Source of the DNA: Microbacterium lemovicicum
GTDB lineage: Bacteria; Actinomycetota; Actinomycetes; Actinomycetales; Microbacteriaceae
Length of the DNA: 64,000 nucleotides
NCBI RefSeq assembly: GCF_003991875.1
Contig: NZ_CP031423.1
Span: 744,001-808,000 of the forward strand
Direction: 5' to 3'
Each line of letters begins with the position of its first letter. Within the stretch, counting starts at the first letter, position 1. Shown piece after piece: positions 53,671 to 62,711 of this stretch. The position numbers and the translations under genes are program-made. The notes under the pieces were generated by a model. It was given only the letters and a program-made list of their open reading frames with translations, was not told the DNA's origin and did no database searches.

Positions 53671-53719
53671 GAGACGGACCTCTTTCGGGGCGGGAGGGCT
53701 GACGAGGGGCGACGCGTCG

Positions 53720-54619
53720 TCAGGAACGACGGCGACCGATCCGGAGGCGGCTGGTGACGCGGTGGACGGCCCGGCGCACGGTCTGCTGCAGGGAGTAGTG
53801 GCGCGCCGTCTCCTCGATGTACTTCGAAAGGTACAGGAGGCCGCCGATGCCGTTCTTGTCGATGTACTCCTGCAGGAGCCGGTCGCGGACCATGCGGTCG
53901 AACTGCATGTGGTCGAGGCTCTCGCCGAAGACGCTGTTCGAGCTCGCGCCGGTGGCGTGCGGGCGCTGATGCCAGTAGGCCAGCGGCTCCTCGCCGACGA
54001 AGATCACCCGCCCATGACGGACGAGGCGGAGGTTGAACTCCCAGTCGCCGACCGCCTTGAGCGCGGGGTCGTACCACCCGATCTCGTCGTAGACGCGGCG
54101 ACGCACCACAAGGGCGATCGGCACGACGCGGTTGGTCTGCAGGAGGTCGTACATCGAGACCATCTCGCCCGGCGGCACGAAGGGCGCCCGGCCGATCTCG
54201 ATCGCCTTGTCTCCGACGATCTTCTCGAACACGATCTCGGTGCGGGCGGCGGCGCCGACGGCCTCCGGGTCCGCGTCGAGCGCGCGGGTCATGACGGACA
54301 GGAAGTCGCGGTCCCAGGTGTCGTCGTCATCGTGCACGACGACGTACTCGCCGTGGGCCTGCTGCGCACCGAGGTTGGCGGCGGCCTCCATCGATCCGGA
54401 GCCGCCCTCGACGTGGATGACCTCGACGCGGCCGGCCATGGCGGTGCGGCGCGCCGAGACCAGCTCGTCGACGGGGGCGACCCGGCCACCGTCGTTGACG
54501 ATGATCAGTCGCCAGTCGGTGAGGGACTGTGCCAGCACGTCATCCAGGGCCCGTCGCAGCAGCTGCGGACGGTCCTTCGTTCGCATGACGATGCTCACTC
54601 GTTCGCGGGGTTCAGACAC
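53720..54619 (-). CDS. GT2 family glycosyltransferase
   Basis: 299-residue GT-A transferase: VSIVMRTKDRPQLLRRALDD, LIIVNDGGRV, VVVHDDDDTWDRDFLSVM with the metal site, and DWEFNLRLVRHG. It is a paralogue of the gene at 50003, sharing RTKDRP, the HDDDD site and a YWHQR/YWNQR stretch before the C-terminal domain. GTG 54619 is chosen; a TTG at 54628 would add three residues. First gene of the minus-strand exporter operon. Confidence 0.87.
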   Translation of the reverse strand: MSEPRERVSIVMRTKDRPQLLRRALDDVLAQSLTDWRLIIVNDGGRVAPVDELVSARRTAMAGRVEVIHVEGGSGSMEAAANLGAQQAHGEYVVVHDDDDTWDRDFLSVMTRALDADPEAVGAAARTEIVFEKIVGDKAIEIGRAPFVPPGEMVSMYDLLQTNRVVPIALVVRRRVYDEIGWYDPALKAVGDWEFNLRLVRHGRVIFVGEEPLAYWHQRPHATGASSNSVFGESLDHMQFDRMVRDRLLQEYIDKNGIGGLLYLSKYIEETARHYSLQQTVRRAVHRVTSRLRIGRRRS

Positions 54620-54679
54620 TCGACGCAACCTCAGGGGTGGGAACTCACAGCCGTCGCCGGTGGGCGGGCATGACGGCTC

Positions 54680-54685
54680 AGTCTA
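54680..54685 (-). promoter_or_regulatory. Candidate -10 box for the minus-strand exporter operon
   Basis: TAGACT on the minus strand, about 60 bases before the start at 54619. Confidence 0.4.
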
Positions 54686-54742
54686 TCCGCTCGCCCTCGC
54701 CGAACCTGAGTGTCCTCACCGGGGCCGCCACAGCGCCGCCGG

Positions 54743-54748
54743 TAGACT
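54743..54748 (+). promoter_or_regulatory. Candidate -10 box for the GT-C-like gene operon
   Basis: TAGACT on the plus strand, 52 bases before ATG 54801, leaving a leader with an AGGAGA ribosome site. The two divergent boxes have the same sequence. Confidence 0.45.
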
Positions 54749-54800
54749 CTGCCGTCGGCCGCCGTCGATGCGGTCCCCCCATTCAGGAGAGCACTCACCC

Positions 54801-56774
54801 ATGACCTGGCTGCCCCTCGTCGGAGCGGCCGCGGCCACTGCCGCGGTCATCCTCCTGCCCGGTCTGGTACTGGCGCTCATCCTCGGACTGCGGGGACTCT
54901 GGGCCTGGGCCATGGCCGGTCCGTTCGGGGTCACCGTGGTGGTCCTCGCCTCGCTCGCCGCTCCCTTCGCCGGCCTCCCCTGGGGGCTCCTGCCCGTGGG
55001 CATCGTCTTCGCGGCCATCGCCGTCGGCCTCGCCGTCGCGCGTGCCGCCACGGGCGGCTTTCGCCGTCGTGACGACTCCGATCCCGCGTCCGGCAGCCCC
55101 CGCGGTGCGCGGTGGTGGGCGGTGCCGGTCGGCCTCGTGATCGCCGCCGTCGTGCTGGGCGTCCAGCTCGTGCGCGTGGTGCAGGATCCGGGCAACATCT
55201 CGCAGACGTTCGACAACATCTTCCATCTCAACGCGATCCGCTACGCGCTGGAGACCGCCAACGCCTCTCCGCTGCACCTGGGCAGCATGACCTCCGAGAA
55301 CGGCGGGGTGTGGTTCTATCCCTCCGCATGGCACGCCGTCGCGTCGCTCGTGGTCCAGCTGACCGGTGCCGCCATCCCGGTCGCCAGCACCGCCCTCGCC
55401 TTCGTCGTGGCCCTCGTGCTGTGGCCGGCCGGGGCCCTGCTGCTCACGCGCACCGTGTTCGGGTCGAACGCCGCCCTCCTCGTGTCGGCGGGCGTCCTCT
55501 CGGCCGCCCTGCCCGCCCTGCCCCTGCTGCCCATGGACTACGGGGTGCTGTATCCGTACGCCTTCGGGCTGTCGCTGGCTCCCGCCACGATCGCGGCCAC
55601 CGTCGTGCTGCTCCGGCTGCCGGCCGTCCGCGACAGCCGCCCCGCGTGGGTGTGGGTCGTGGCCGTCGTCGGCGCGCTGCCCGGCGTGACCATCGCGCAC
55701 CCCGGGGCGTTCATGGCGTGGCTCGTGATCGCCTCGCTCGCGGTCCTGGTCGCCTTCGTCCTGTTCCTCCGCACGCGCCCGGGCCGGCGCCGCGTCGTGG
55801 CAGCCTCGGCCGGGTTCGCCGTCTACGTCCTCGTCGCCTTCGTGGCCTGGCGGGTGCTGCGGCCCCCGCTGGACGCGCGCACCTGGCTCCCGACGGTCAC
55901 CCTCGGCCAGGGCATCGGCGAGGCCGTGACGCTCTCCTACTGGTCGGGTGCCATCCCGATCGTCGTGGTCGCCGCCCTGGTGGTCGGTGTCGTCGTCGCC
56001 GTCCGCCGGCGGACCCGCATCGACGTGTGGATGCTGGCGGCGCTGGCCGCGACATCCATCCTCTACATCGCCGCCATCTCGCTGCCCTGGCTGCAGCTGC
56101 GCGATCTGCTCACGGCGGCCTGGTACAACAACGCGCCGCGCCTGGCGTCCATCGTCCCGATCATCATCGTGCCGCTGGCCGCGCTCGGTGCCGCCGCCGT
56201 CTGGAACGCGTGGCGTCGCCGCTCCCTGGAGCGCGAGCGCGGGTCGTCGGGCTCCGGCTTCACGGTCGCCGTGGCGGTCGGCGCGGTGCTCGCGCTCGTG
56301 GTCGCCACGCAGCTGGGCGCCATGCAGCAGGCCGTGCGCGAGGCGGCGAGCGGCTACTCCCTCACGCCGGACTCGCCGCTCGTGTCCACCGACGAGATGG
56401 CGCTCCTGCGTCGTCTCCCCGACGAGGTGCCGCAGGACGCGGTCATCGCCGGCAGCCCGTGGACCGGAGCCGGCGTCGCCTACGCCATCAGCGGGCGCGA
56501 GGTCCTCATGCCCCACACCTTGATGGACATCGACGACGAGACCGAGCTCATCAACGACGAGCTGGATGACGCTGCCACCCGGCCCGACGTCTGCACTGCG
56601 ATCCTCGACAAGAACGTGGAGTACGTGCTCGACTTCGGCGACCGCGAGGTGCACGGCGCCGTGCACCCGTTCCCCGGTCTCGACGACCTGGCGACCTCCA
56701 GCGCCGTCGAGGCCATCGACCGCGAGGGCGACGCCGTCCTCTACAAAGTGATCGCGTGCGGATTGGACCGATGA
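54801..56774 (+). CDS. GT-C-like polytopic membrane protein (DUF6541-like)
   Basis: A 657-residue membrane protein with about thirteen hydrophobic segments and a C-terminal outside part of about 120 residues. It looks like GT-C transferases that use polyprenyl-phosphate sugars: QTFDNIFHLNAIRYALE, with an Asp in the first large outside loop (typical of GT-C), SMTSENGGVWFYPSAWH, and YNNAPRLASIVPII. The tail has NVEYVLDFGDREVHGA. Assignment to DUF6541 is from memory of the pattern, not a search. First gene of a plus-strand run; ATG overlap with the next gene. Confidence 0.72.
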   Translation: MTWLPLVGAAAATAAVILLPGLVLALILGLRGLWAWAMAGPFGVTVVVLASLAAPFAGLPWGLLPVGIVFAAIAVGLAVARAATGGFRRRDDSDPASGSPRGARWWAVPVGLVIAAVVLGVQLVRVVQDPGNISQTFDNIFHLNAIRYALETANASPLHLGSMTSENGGVWFYPSAWHAVASLVVQLTGAAIPVASTALAFVVALVLWPAGALLLTRTVFGSNAALLVSAGVLSAALPALPLLPMDYGVLYPYAFGLSLAPATIAATVVLLRLPAVRDSRPAWVWVVAVVGALPGVTIAHPGAFMAWLVIASLAVLVAFVLFLRTRPGRRRVVAASAGFAVYVLVAFVAWRVLRPPLDARTWLPTVTLGQGIGEAVTLSYWSGAIPIVVVAALVVGVVVAVRRRTRIDVWMLAALAATSILYIAAISLPWLQLRDLLTAAWYNNAPRLASIVPIIIVPLAALGAAAVWNAWRRRSLERERGSSGSGFTVAVAVGAVLALVVATQLGAMQQAVREAASGYSLTPDSPLVSTDEMALLRRLPDEVPQDAVIAGSPWTGAGVAYAISGREVLMPHTLMDIDDETELINDELDDAATRPDVCTAILDKNVEYVLDFGDREVHGAVHPFPGLDDLATSSAVEAIDREGDAVLYKVIACGLDR

Positions 56775-57664
56775 GCACCATCGACATCGTCGTGCCCTTC
56801 TGGGGCGACCCCGGCCTCCTGTTCGAGACCGTCGCCTCCGTGCAGGCGCAGCGCGACACCGACTGGCGCCTCGTCGTGATCGACGACTGCTACCCGGACG
56901 ACTCCGTCCCGGCCTTCTTCGCGGCGCTCGACGACCCGCGGATCACTTACGTCCGCAACGAGGTGAACCTGGGCATCACGGAGAACTACCGCGAGGCGAT
57001 CCGTCTCGCGCGCTCGGAATTCATGACGATCCTCGGATGCGACGACCTGCTGCACCCCGGATACCTCGAAGTGATCCGCCGCACGATCGCCGCCGTGCCC
57101 GACGCGGACGTCATCCAGCCCGGCGTCCAGGTCATCGACGAGCGCGGCACGGTCATCCGGCCGCTCGTCGACCGCGTGAAACAGGGACTCCTCGCGCCGC
57201 GCGGCGGCAGCGGCATCGCCGTCCTGCGCGGACAGGCCATGGCCACGAGCCTCATCCGCGGCGACTGGCTGTACTGGCCGTCACTGACATTCCGCGTCGA
57301 GACGCTCCGCCGCATCGACTTCCGCGAAGGCCTGCCCATCATCCAGGACCTCGCGCTGCTGATGGACATCGCCTTCGAAGGCGGCACGCTCGCATACAAC
57401 CCGACGCTCGCCTTCTCCTACCGTCGGCACGGCGGAAGCGCCTCGCAGAAGACCCTGCTCGACGGCCGGCGCTTCCGCGACGAGCGCACCTACTACCGTC
57501 AGGCGCGCGGCCTGGCCGAGGCCCAGGGGTGGTCGGCGACCTCCCGCACCGCCCGCGTGCGCCTCATGTCGCGCCTGCACGGCATCGCCGAGCTCCCGGG
57601 CGTCCTCCGGCGCGGCACGGGCGCCGGGATACAATCGACCGTCGCGCACATCCTCGCGCTCTGA
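56771..57664 (+). CDS. GT2 family glycosyltransferase
   Basis: 297-residue GT-A transferase: STIDIVVPFWGDPGLLFETV, LVVIDDCYPDDSV, LGITENYREAIRLARSEFMTILGCDDLLHPGYL in pieces with a DD metal site. The later part has SLTFRVETLRRIDF, LALLMDIAFEGG and FSYRRHGGSASQ. ATG 56771 overlaps the upstream stop (ATGA). Not closely related to the two paralogues on the minus strand. Confidence 0.88.
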   Translation: MSTIDIVVPFWGDPGLLFETVASVQAQRDTDWRLVVIDDCYPDDSVPAFFAALDDPRITYVRNEVNLGITENYREAIRLARSEFMTILGCDDLLHPGYLEVIRRTIAAVPDADVIQPGVQVIDERGTVIRPLVDRVKQGLLAPRGGSGIAVLRGQAMATSLIRGDWLYWPSLTFRVETLRRIDFREGLPIIQDLALLMDIAFEGGTLAYNPTLAFSYRRHGGSASQKTLLDGRRFRDERTYYRQARGLAEAQGWSATSRTARVRLMSRLHGIAELPGVLRRGTGAGIQSTVAHILAL

Positions 57665-57702
57665 GTCGCGGGGAGCGCCGCCGCACCACCGTCAGGAGAG
57701 CC

Positions 57703-58839
57703 ATGCCCGATCACGTCCTCATCACCGGCGGCGCCGGCTTCATCGGAACGCGCCTCGCGAAGCGGTTCGTCGAGTCGGGCCGCACCGTGACGGTGCTGGA
57801 CGCGCTGATCCCGCAGGTGCACGGCGACGACCCCGCGACCACCTCGCCGCTGCTCCGGTCCCTCGACGGCGTGGCCGAGGTCATCCACGGCACGGTCACG
57901 TCCTCCGATGACCTCGGCAGGGCGCTCGACCGGGCCACGATCGTCGTCCACCTCGCCGCGGAGACCGGCACCGGCCAGTCGATGTACGAGATCGACCGGT
58001 ACGTCGAGGCCAACGTCGGCGGCACCGCCAAGCTGCTGGACATCCTCGCCAACAGCGAGCACACCGTCTCTCGCATGGTCATCGCCTCTTCGCGCTCCAT
58101 CTACGGCGAGGGCGCCTACCGCACGGCCGACGGACGCATCGTCTATCCGCCCCACCGCGCCGACGCCGACATGGCGGCGGGCGACTTCGACGTGCACCTC
58201 GCGGGGGAGGGGGCCATCGAGGTCATCCCCACCGACGAGCGCGCGACGCTGCATCCGTCCTCGGTCTACGGCATCACCAAGCAGATGCAGGAGTCGCTCA
58301 TCATGACCGTCGGCCCGACCATCGGGGTCGAGCCGGTCGCGCTGCGCTACCAGAACGTCTACGGACCCGGGCAGTCGCTCAAGAACCCCTACACCGGCAT
58401 CCTCTCGATCTTCTCGACCCTCATCCGCCAGGGCAAGGAGATCAACATCTTCGAGGACGGGCTGGAGAGCCGCGACTTCGTCTATATCGACGACGTCGTG
58501 GAGGCGACCTTCCTCGCCGCCACGGAGCCGGCTGCCGCGGGTGGCGTCTTCAACGTCGGCTCCGGCGTCGCGACCACCGTGCACGACGTCGTGGCCGCCC
58601 TGTTCGCCGCGTTCGGCACCACCGTCCCGACGCGGGTGTCGGGCAACTACCGGCTGGGCGACATCCGCCACAACATCGCCGACACGACCGCGCTGCGCGA
58701 GAAGCTCGGCTTCACGCCGGCGGTGTCGTTCTCCGAGGGCGTCTCCGCGTTCGTGGACTGGGTGCGCACCGAGCCGGTCGAGGGCGACAGCTACCAGCGC
58801 TCCCTCGACGAGATGGCCTCGCGGAACCTGCTGAAGTGA
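57703..58839 (+). CDS. NAD-dependent epimerase, dTDP-L-rhamnose 4-epimerase-like
   Basis: Extended short-chain dehydrogenase of 378 residues. LITGGAGFIGTRLAKRF binds NAD; SSVYGITKQMQ holds the Tyr and Lys, and ASSRSIYGEGAYR is the Ser region. Stretches typical of dTDP-L-rhamnose 4-epimerases are present: LIPQVHGDDP, GTGQSMYEIDRYVEANVGGT, NVYGPGQSLKNPYTGIL and IFEDGLESRDFVYIDDV. Such enzymes make dTDP-6-deoxy-L-talose. ATG 57703 has AGGAG six bases upstream. The next start overlaps its stop (GTGA). Confidence 0.85.
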   Translation: MPDHVLITGGAGFIGTRLAKRFVESGRTVTVLDALIPQVHGDDPATTSPLLRSLDGVAEVIHGTVTSSDDLGRALDRATIVVHLAAETGTGQSMYEIDRYVEANVGGTAKLLDILANSEHTVSRMVIASSRSIYGEGAYRTADGRIVYPPHRADADMAAGDFDVHLAGEGAIEVIPTDERATLHPSSVYGITKQMQESLIMTVGPTIGVEPVALRYQNVYGPGQSLKNPYTGILSIFSTLIRQGKEINIFEDGLESRDFVYIDDVVEATFLAATEPAAAGGVFNVGSGVATTVHDVVAALFAAFGTTVPTRVSGNYRLGDIRHNIADTTALREKLGFTPAVSFSEGVSAFVDWVRTEPVEGDSYQRSLDEMASRNLLK

Positions 58840-59936
58840 GCGCGGCCACCGCGCTGCGCGGAACGCCGTACCCGTATCGGCGCAACAGCCTCAACCTCTT
58901 CCGGCTGATCCTGGCCGCGATGGTGCTGTTCGCGCACGCGTTCTACATCGCCGGAGCCGGCGACGGACCGCACCTCCACGGCGAGAACCTGGGCGGCTGG
59001 GCGGTCGCGGGCTTCTTCGTGCTCTCCGGCTTCCTCATCACGCGGAGCCGGCTGCGGACGAAGCCCGGCGACTACCTGCTGCACCGCATCGCCCGCATCT
59101 TCCCGGGCTTCGTCGTCTGCCTGCTGGTCATCGCCTTCGTCTTCGCGCCGATCGCCGCGCTCATCGAGCACGGCACCCTCGCGGGCTTCCTCAGCACGCC
59201 CGTGACGCCGCTGCAGTACGTGTGGGGCAACATCACTCTCTACATCGACCACTACGACATCGGCACGACGCTGCAGTCGGTGCCGTATCCGGGCGCGTGG
59301 AACGGCTCGCTGTGGACGCTCTTCTACGAGTTCTGCTGCTACATCATCGTCTGGCTCCTGGGCGGCCTCGCCGTCTACCGGCGCTCACCCTGGCTCGCGG
59401 CCGTCGCGTTCCTCGCCGGGCTCGCCGTGTGGATCGGCATCGACCTCGCACAGCGCTGGGGCCTGGACGAGAGCTTCTTCCTGCTGGCCAAGCTCGCCCC
59501 CTTCTTCCTCGGCGGCGCGTTCGTGTACTTCATCGTCGAGCGGGCGGGCATCAACCGCTGGGTGGCGATCGGATGCCTCGTCGTCGCCGTCGCGCTCATC
59601 TTCCTCGTGCCGCGCTGGGGCGGACAGGCATCCGCCCCGTTCCTCGCCTACGGGCTGCTGTGGCTGTCGGCCGTCATCCGGCAGCCCGCGTGGATCGCGC
59701 GCAACGACGTCTCGTACGGCTTCTACATCTACGCGTGGCCGGTGCAGCAGCTCGTCGTGCTCATCGGCGGACTGGCGCTCGGATTCCCCGTCTACATCGT
59801 CGTCACCATCGTCGTCACCTTCGCCCTGGCGTGGCTCAGCTGGGTCGGCATCGAACGCCGGGCGATGCGGTGGGTCAGGCCCGCGGCATCCACCGGCTCT
59901 CCCGAGAGCGTGCCCGGCGACATCCAGCGCGCCTGA
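58836..59936 (+). CDS. Acyltransferase 3 family membrane protein
   Basis: Ten-helix acyltransferase (OafA/OatA type, 366 residues) that O-acylates sugars on the outer membrane face. LNLFRLILAAMVLFAHAFYI carries the conserved His, VAGFFVLSGFLITRSRLR the second motif, then LHRIARIFPGFVV, GSLWTLFYEFCCYI and SYGFYIYAWPVQQL. No SGNH esterase domain is fused. GTG 58836 overlaps the epimerase stop. It probably acetylates the 6-deoxyhexose polymer made nearby; this is inference. Confidence 0.92.
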   Translation: MSAATALRGTPYPYRRNSLNLFRLILAAMVLFAHAFYIAGAGDGPHLHGENLGGWAVAGFFVLSGFLITRSRLRTKPGDYLLHRIARIFPGFVVCLLVIAFVFAPIAALIEHGTLAGFLSTPVTPLQYVWGNITLYIDHYDIGTTLQSVPYPGAWNGSLWTLFYEFCCYIIVWLLGGLAVYRRSPWLAAVAFLAGLAVWIGIDLAQRWGLDESFFLLAKLAPFFLGGAFVYFIVERAGINRWVAIGCLVVAVALIFLVPRWGGQASAPFLAYGLLWLSAVIRQPAWIARNDVSYGFYIYAWPVQQLVVLIGGLALGFPVYIVVTIVVTFALAWLSWVGIERRAMRWVRPAASTGSPESVPGDIQRA

Positions 59937-59938
59937 CG

Positions 59939-59944
59939 TAGGCT
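59939..59944 (+). promoter_or_regulatory. -10 box of leaderless GT4 promoter
   Basis: TAGGCT ends 8 nt before the GTG at 59953 and begins 3 bases past the acyltransferase stop. Confidence 0.5.
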
Positions 59945-59952
59945 GGCTGACC

Positions 59953-61053
59953 GTGCCCCGCGTGCTCGTCGACCTGCTGTCCTACTCCGGAACCAAAGGG
60001 GGGATGGAGACCTACACCCGGGAGCTCTACCGCTCCCTCGGAGGCCTCGACGACGACTACGAGTACATCGGCTACCTCAGCAAGGAGGGGGCGCAGCTCG
60101 ACCGCTCCTGGTTCCCCGGCCGCATCATCGAGTCCGGCATCAGCGGCGAGAACCGATTCCAGTGGGCCTGGGGCGAGCTGACGCAGGTCGCGAAGGCCGC
60201 GGCGGCCGAGAACGCCGACCTCGTGCACGCGCCCGCCACGCTCGGACCCCGCAGGACGAGGATGCCGACCGTCGTGACGATGCACGACATGCTCTACTGG
60301 TCGCACCCCGAGTACATGTCCACGCCGCTGTACACCGCCCCGGTGAAGTGGATGGAGAAGGTCGCTGCCCGCAACGCCGCCCGCATCGTCACGATCAGCC
60401 CGACGTCCGCCGACGAGATCGTCCGCTTCCTCGGCGTCGAGCGCGACCGGCTCGACGTCGTGCCGCTCGCCGGCAGCGCGCCGCTGAACGTCGACAGATC
60501 GTGCGCGGGGGAGAACGGCCCGATGATCCTCGCGATGGGCAACCGGCGGCCGCACAAGAACTGGGCCGCGCTCATCCGGGCGATCGCCCTGCTTCCGGCG
60601 GACGACCGGCCGCGCGTCGTGATCACCGGAGGCCGGGGCGAGGACCCGCTGCAGGCGGACGTCGAGAGCACCGGCATGCAGGCGTGGGTGGAGCTGCGCG
60701 GATGGGTCGACGACGACGAGGTGCGCGAGCTCTACTCGACCGCATCGGCGCTGGCCATCCCGTCGCTGGCGGAAGGATTCTCCCTGCCGACCCTCGAGGC
60801 GATGGGCGCCGGCGTGCCCGTCCTCCTCAGCGACATCGACGTGCACCGCTACGTGGGCGGCTCGGCCGCGCGATACTTCGACCCGCGCGACGACCGGTCG
60901 GTGGCCGACGCGATCGCCGCCGTGACGACGGATGCCGCGCTCCGCGACCGCCTGAGCGCGGAGGGCCGGGCGCGCGCGGCCGAGTTCACGTGGGAGCGCA
61001 CGGCGCGCGAGACCCGCGCCTCCTTCGACGCCGCGCTCGGGCTCAGGCGCTGA
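59953..61053 (+). CDS. GT4 family glycosyltransferase
   Basis: GT-B retaining transferase, 366 residues. LLSYSGTKGGMETYTRELY at the start, TVVTMHDMLYWSHPEYM, then ILAMGNRRPHKNWAALIRAI, VELRGWVDDDEVRELYSTAS and LAEGFSLPTLEAMGAGVPVL, the EX7E nucleotide-sugar site. Close to mannosyl- and rhamnosyl-transferases of polysaccharide clusters. GTG 59953 is leaderless. The stop overlaps that of the convergent flippase gene by 11 bases. Confidence 0.92.
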   Translation: MPRVLVDLLSYSGTKGGMETYTRELYRSLGGLDDDYEYIGYLSKEGAQLDRSWFPGRIIESGISGENRFQWAWGELTQVAKAAAAENADLVHAPATLGPRRTRMPTVVTMHDMLYWSHPEYMSTPLYTAPVKWMEKVAARNAARIVTISPTSADEIVRFLGVERDRLDVVPLAGSAPLNVDRSCAGENGPMILAMGNRRPHKNWAALIRAIALLPADDRPRVVITGGRGEDPLQADVESTGMQAWVELRGWVDDDEVRELYSTASALAIPSLAEGFSLPTLEAMGAGVPVLLSDIDVHRYVGGSAARYFDPRDDRSVADAIAAVTTDAALRDRLSAEGRARAAEFTWERTARETRASFDAALGLRR

Positions 61054-62287
61054 GACTCACGCGGGGCCGCAGGAGCCCCGTCGCGTGCACGACGACTCCC
61101 ACGACGGGTCCGGCGAGCAGCGCCGTGAGCACGCGCGGCAGCTCCGGAACGGGCAGGAACAGGCTCGCCACGGTCACGGCCGACGCGGCGATCCAGCTCG
61201 CGAGATAGAGCCGGTGACGACCGCCGGCGAGTGCCGCGGGGCCGGTGATGCACAGCAGCCCGGTGAGCCCGGCGCTGGCGACGATCGCCGCGTACGCGGG
61301 GGCGGGCAGCTCGTACCGTCCGCCGTACAGCAGCGACACGACCCACGGCCCGACCACGACGGCCAGGGCGGAGAGCACGACGGTCGCGCCGAGGAGACCC
61401 GAGCCCCACACCAGCACCCGTCGTCTCACCTGCTCGGCGGCGTCGCGGAACGTGACCACGAGATAGCTCTGCAGGGCGAGGAGCGGGATGACCAGCGGCG
61501 CGCGCGTGAGGGTGATCACGAGGATGAGTGACGCCAGGAGCGCCGCGTCGTCGCGCGCCGAGGTGACGCCGAGCAGGAAGGGCAGTCCCGAGATCATGAT
61601 CCCGGTCGCGATCGCGGCGCCCACGGTGTGCAGGCTGTGCCGCAGCAGCGTCGGCAGATCGGCGTCGAGGGCGAGCCGGGAGCGGATGCCGCGCCCGGCG
61701 ATCAGCCAGATGAGGAGCGCCGCCAGGGAGAACGGCACGGCGACGGCCCAGCCGATGGCGATGAGCCCCGCGCCCAGGAGCACGGCGGCGCCGACGGTGA
61801 GGAGGCGCACGCCGGCGTCGGCCACCGTCATCCCGGCCACGCCGCGCCAGTCCTTGACGCCGTAGAGCGCTCCGCTGATGGCCGCGACGAACGCATAGCC
61901 GACTGCGGCGACCGCCAGCGCCGCGACCAGGGGGACGGTGTCGGCGCCGAAGACGTCGGGCGCCCACAGCATGGCCGTCGCCGCCACGACCACGGCCGCG
62001 ATCGCCGCGTAGATCACCGCGAAACGCGCGAGCACGCCCCATCCGCCGCCCTGCGCGGTGGAGCGGGAGGCGCGCGTCGCCTCCTGCTGGATGCCGGACA
62101 GGCCCGACACGACGAGGTAGACGATCGACCAGAAGACGCTGAAGACGACGTACTGCGCCTGGTCGACGAAGGCCGGGACCGCGGCCTGGATGATGTAGCC
62201 GATGCCGCCGGCGACCGCGGTCGCGCCGAGGATGTACGCGAGGCCCCCGCCGGAGCGCTCGGGCGCCGCGGCGGAGTTCTCAGACAA
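61043..62287 (-). CDS. Polysaccharide flippase-like membrane protein
   Basis: Polysaccharide biosynthesis protein of the MATE/MOP superfamily (Wzx/MurJ relatives), 414 residues with about twelve helices. AYILGATAVAGGIGYIIQAAVPAF opens in pieces, then IQQEATRASR (positive loop), ISGALYGVKDWRGVA and LYGGRYELPAPAYAAIV. It may flip lipid-linked sugars. The start is a TTG at 62287, overlapping the DUF2304 stop by 8 bases; the first ATG is far inside. It overlaps the convergent GT4 gene by 11 bases. Confidence 0.82.
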   Translation of the reverse strand: MSENSAAAPERSGGGLAYILGATAVAGGIGYIIQAAVPAFVDQAQYVVFSVFWSIVYLVVSGLSGIQQEATRASRSTAQGGGWGVLARFAVIYAAIAAVVVAATAMLWAPDVFGADTVPLVAALAVAAVGYAFVAAISGALYGVKDWRGVAGMTVADAGVRLLTVGAAVLLGAGLIAIGWAVAVPFSLAALLIWLIAGRGIRSRLALDADLPTLLRHSLHTVGAAIATGIMISGLPFLLGVTSARDDAALLASLILVITLTRAPLVIPLLALQSYLVVTFRDAAEQVRRRVLVWGSGLLGATVVLSALAVVVGPWVVSLLYGGRYELPAPAYAAIVASAGLTGLLCITGPAALAGGRHRLYLASWIAASAVTVASLFLPVPELPRVLTALLAGPVVGVVVHATGLLRPRVSLSA

Positions 62288-62711
62288 CGGGCGGCTCGCT
62301 GCGGCCGATCGGAGCCGCGTCGGCGACGCCCTCGGCGGGGCGTCGGAGCGCGGGGGAGTCCAGCTCGTCCACGCGGGCGGTCAGATGCTCCAGCTGCGTG
62401 CGGAGGATCGTCACCTCCTCCGCGGTGCGGCGGATCTCCTCCTCGGCCTGCGACAGCTCCCACGACAGGTGCAGGGCGACGCCGAGAAGCAGAACGATCG
62501 CGATGGCGAAGAGCAGGTTGGCCGGCAGCTCCACCCCGACGACGCGGGTGAGTCCCTGCAGGAGCTGGGGGAAGATGCCGAGCACGAGCACGCCGACGCC
62601 GATGACCAGCCAGAGAGCGGCGTACTTCTCGCGGAGGCGCCGCGTCAGCAGCATCGCGATGACGACGACGATGAGGACGAGTGAGAGGGCGATGCCCAGG
62701 AAGACGATCAT
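62280..62711 (-). CDS. DUF2304 domain membrane protein
   Basis: 143-residue protein with three membrane helices (about 2-22, 33-50, 66-86) and a C-terminal coiled coil (WELSQAEEEIRRTAEEVTILR in pieces). RRLREKYAALWLVIG between helices 1 and 2 is the DUF2304 signature. Such proteins are nearly always encoded beside a GT2 transferase and probably assist it in the membrane. ATG 62711 overlaps the GT2 stop (ATGA). Confidence 0.9.
   Translation of the reverse strand: MIVFLGIALSLVLIVVVIAMLLTRRLREKYAALWLVIGVGVLVLGIFPQLLQGLTRVVGVELPANLLFAIAIVLLLGVALHLSWELSQAEEEIRRTAEEVTILRTQLEHLTARVDELDSPALRRPAEGVADAAPIGRSEPPVV

Noticed and set aside
54132..54800. Long N-terminal extension of the GT-C-like protein
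   Set aside because: The extension is antisense to a GT2 gene and shows no hydrophobic or domain features; ATG 54801 has a good ribosome site and is followed at once by a membrane helix.
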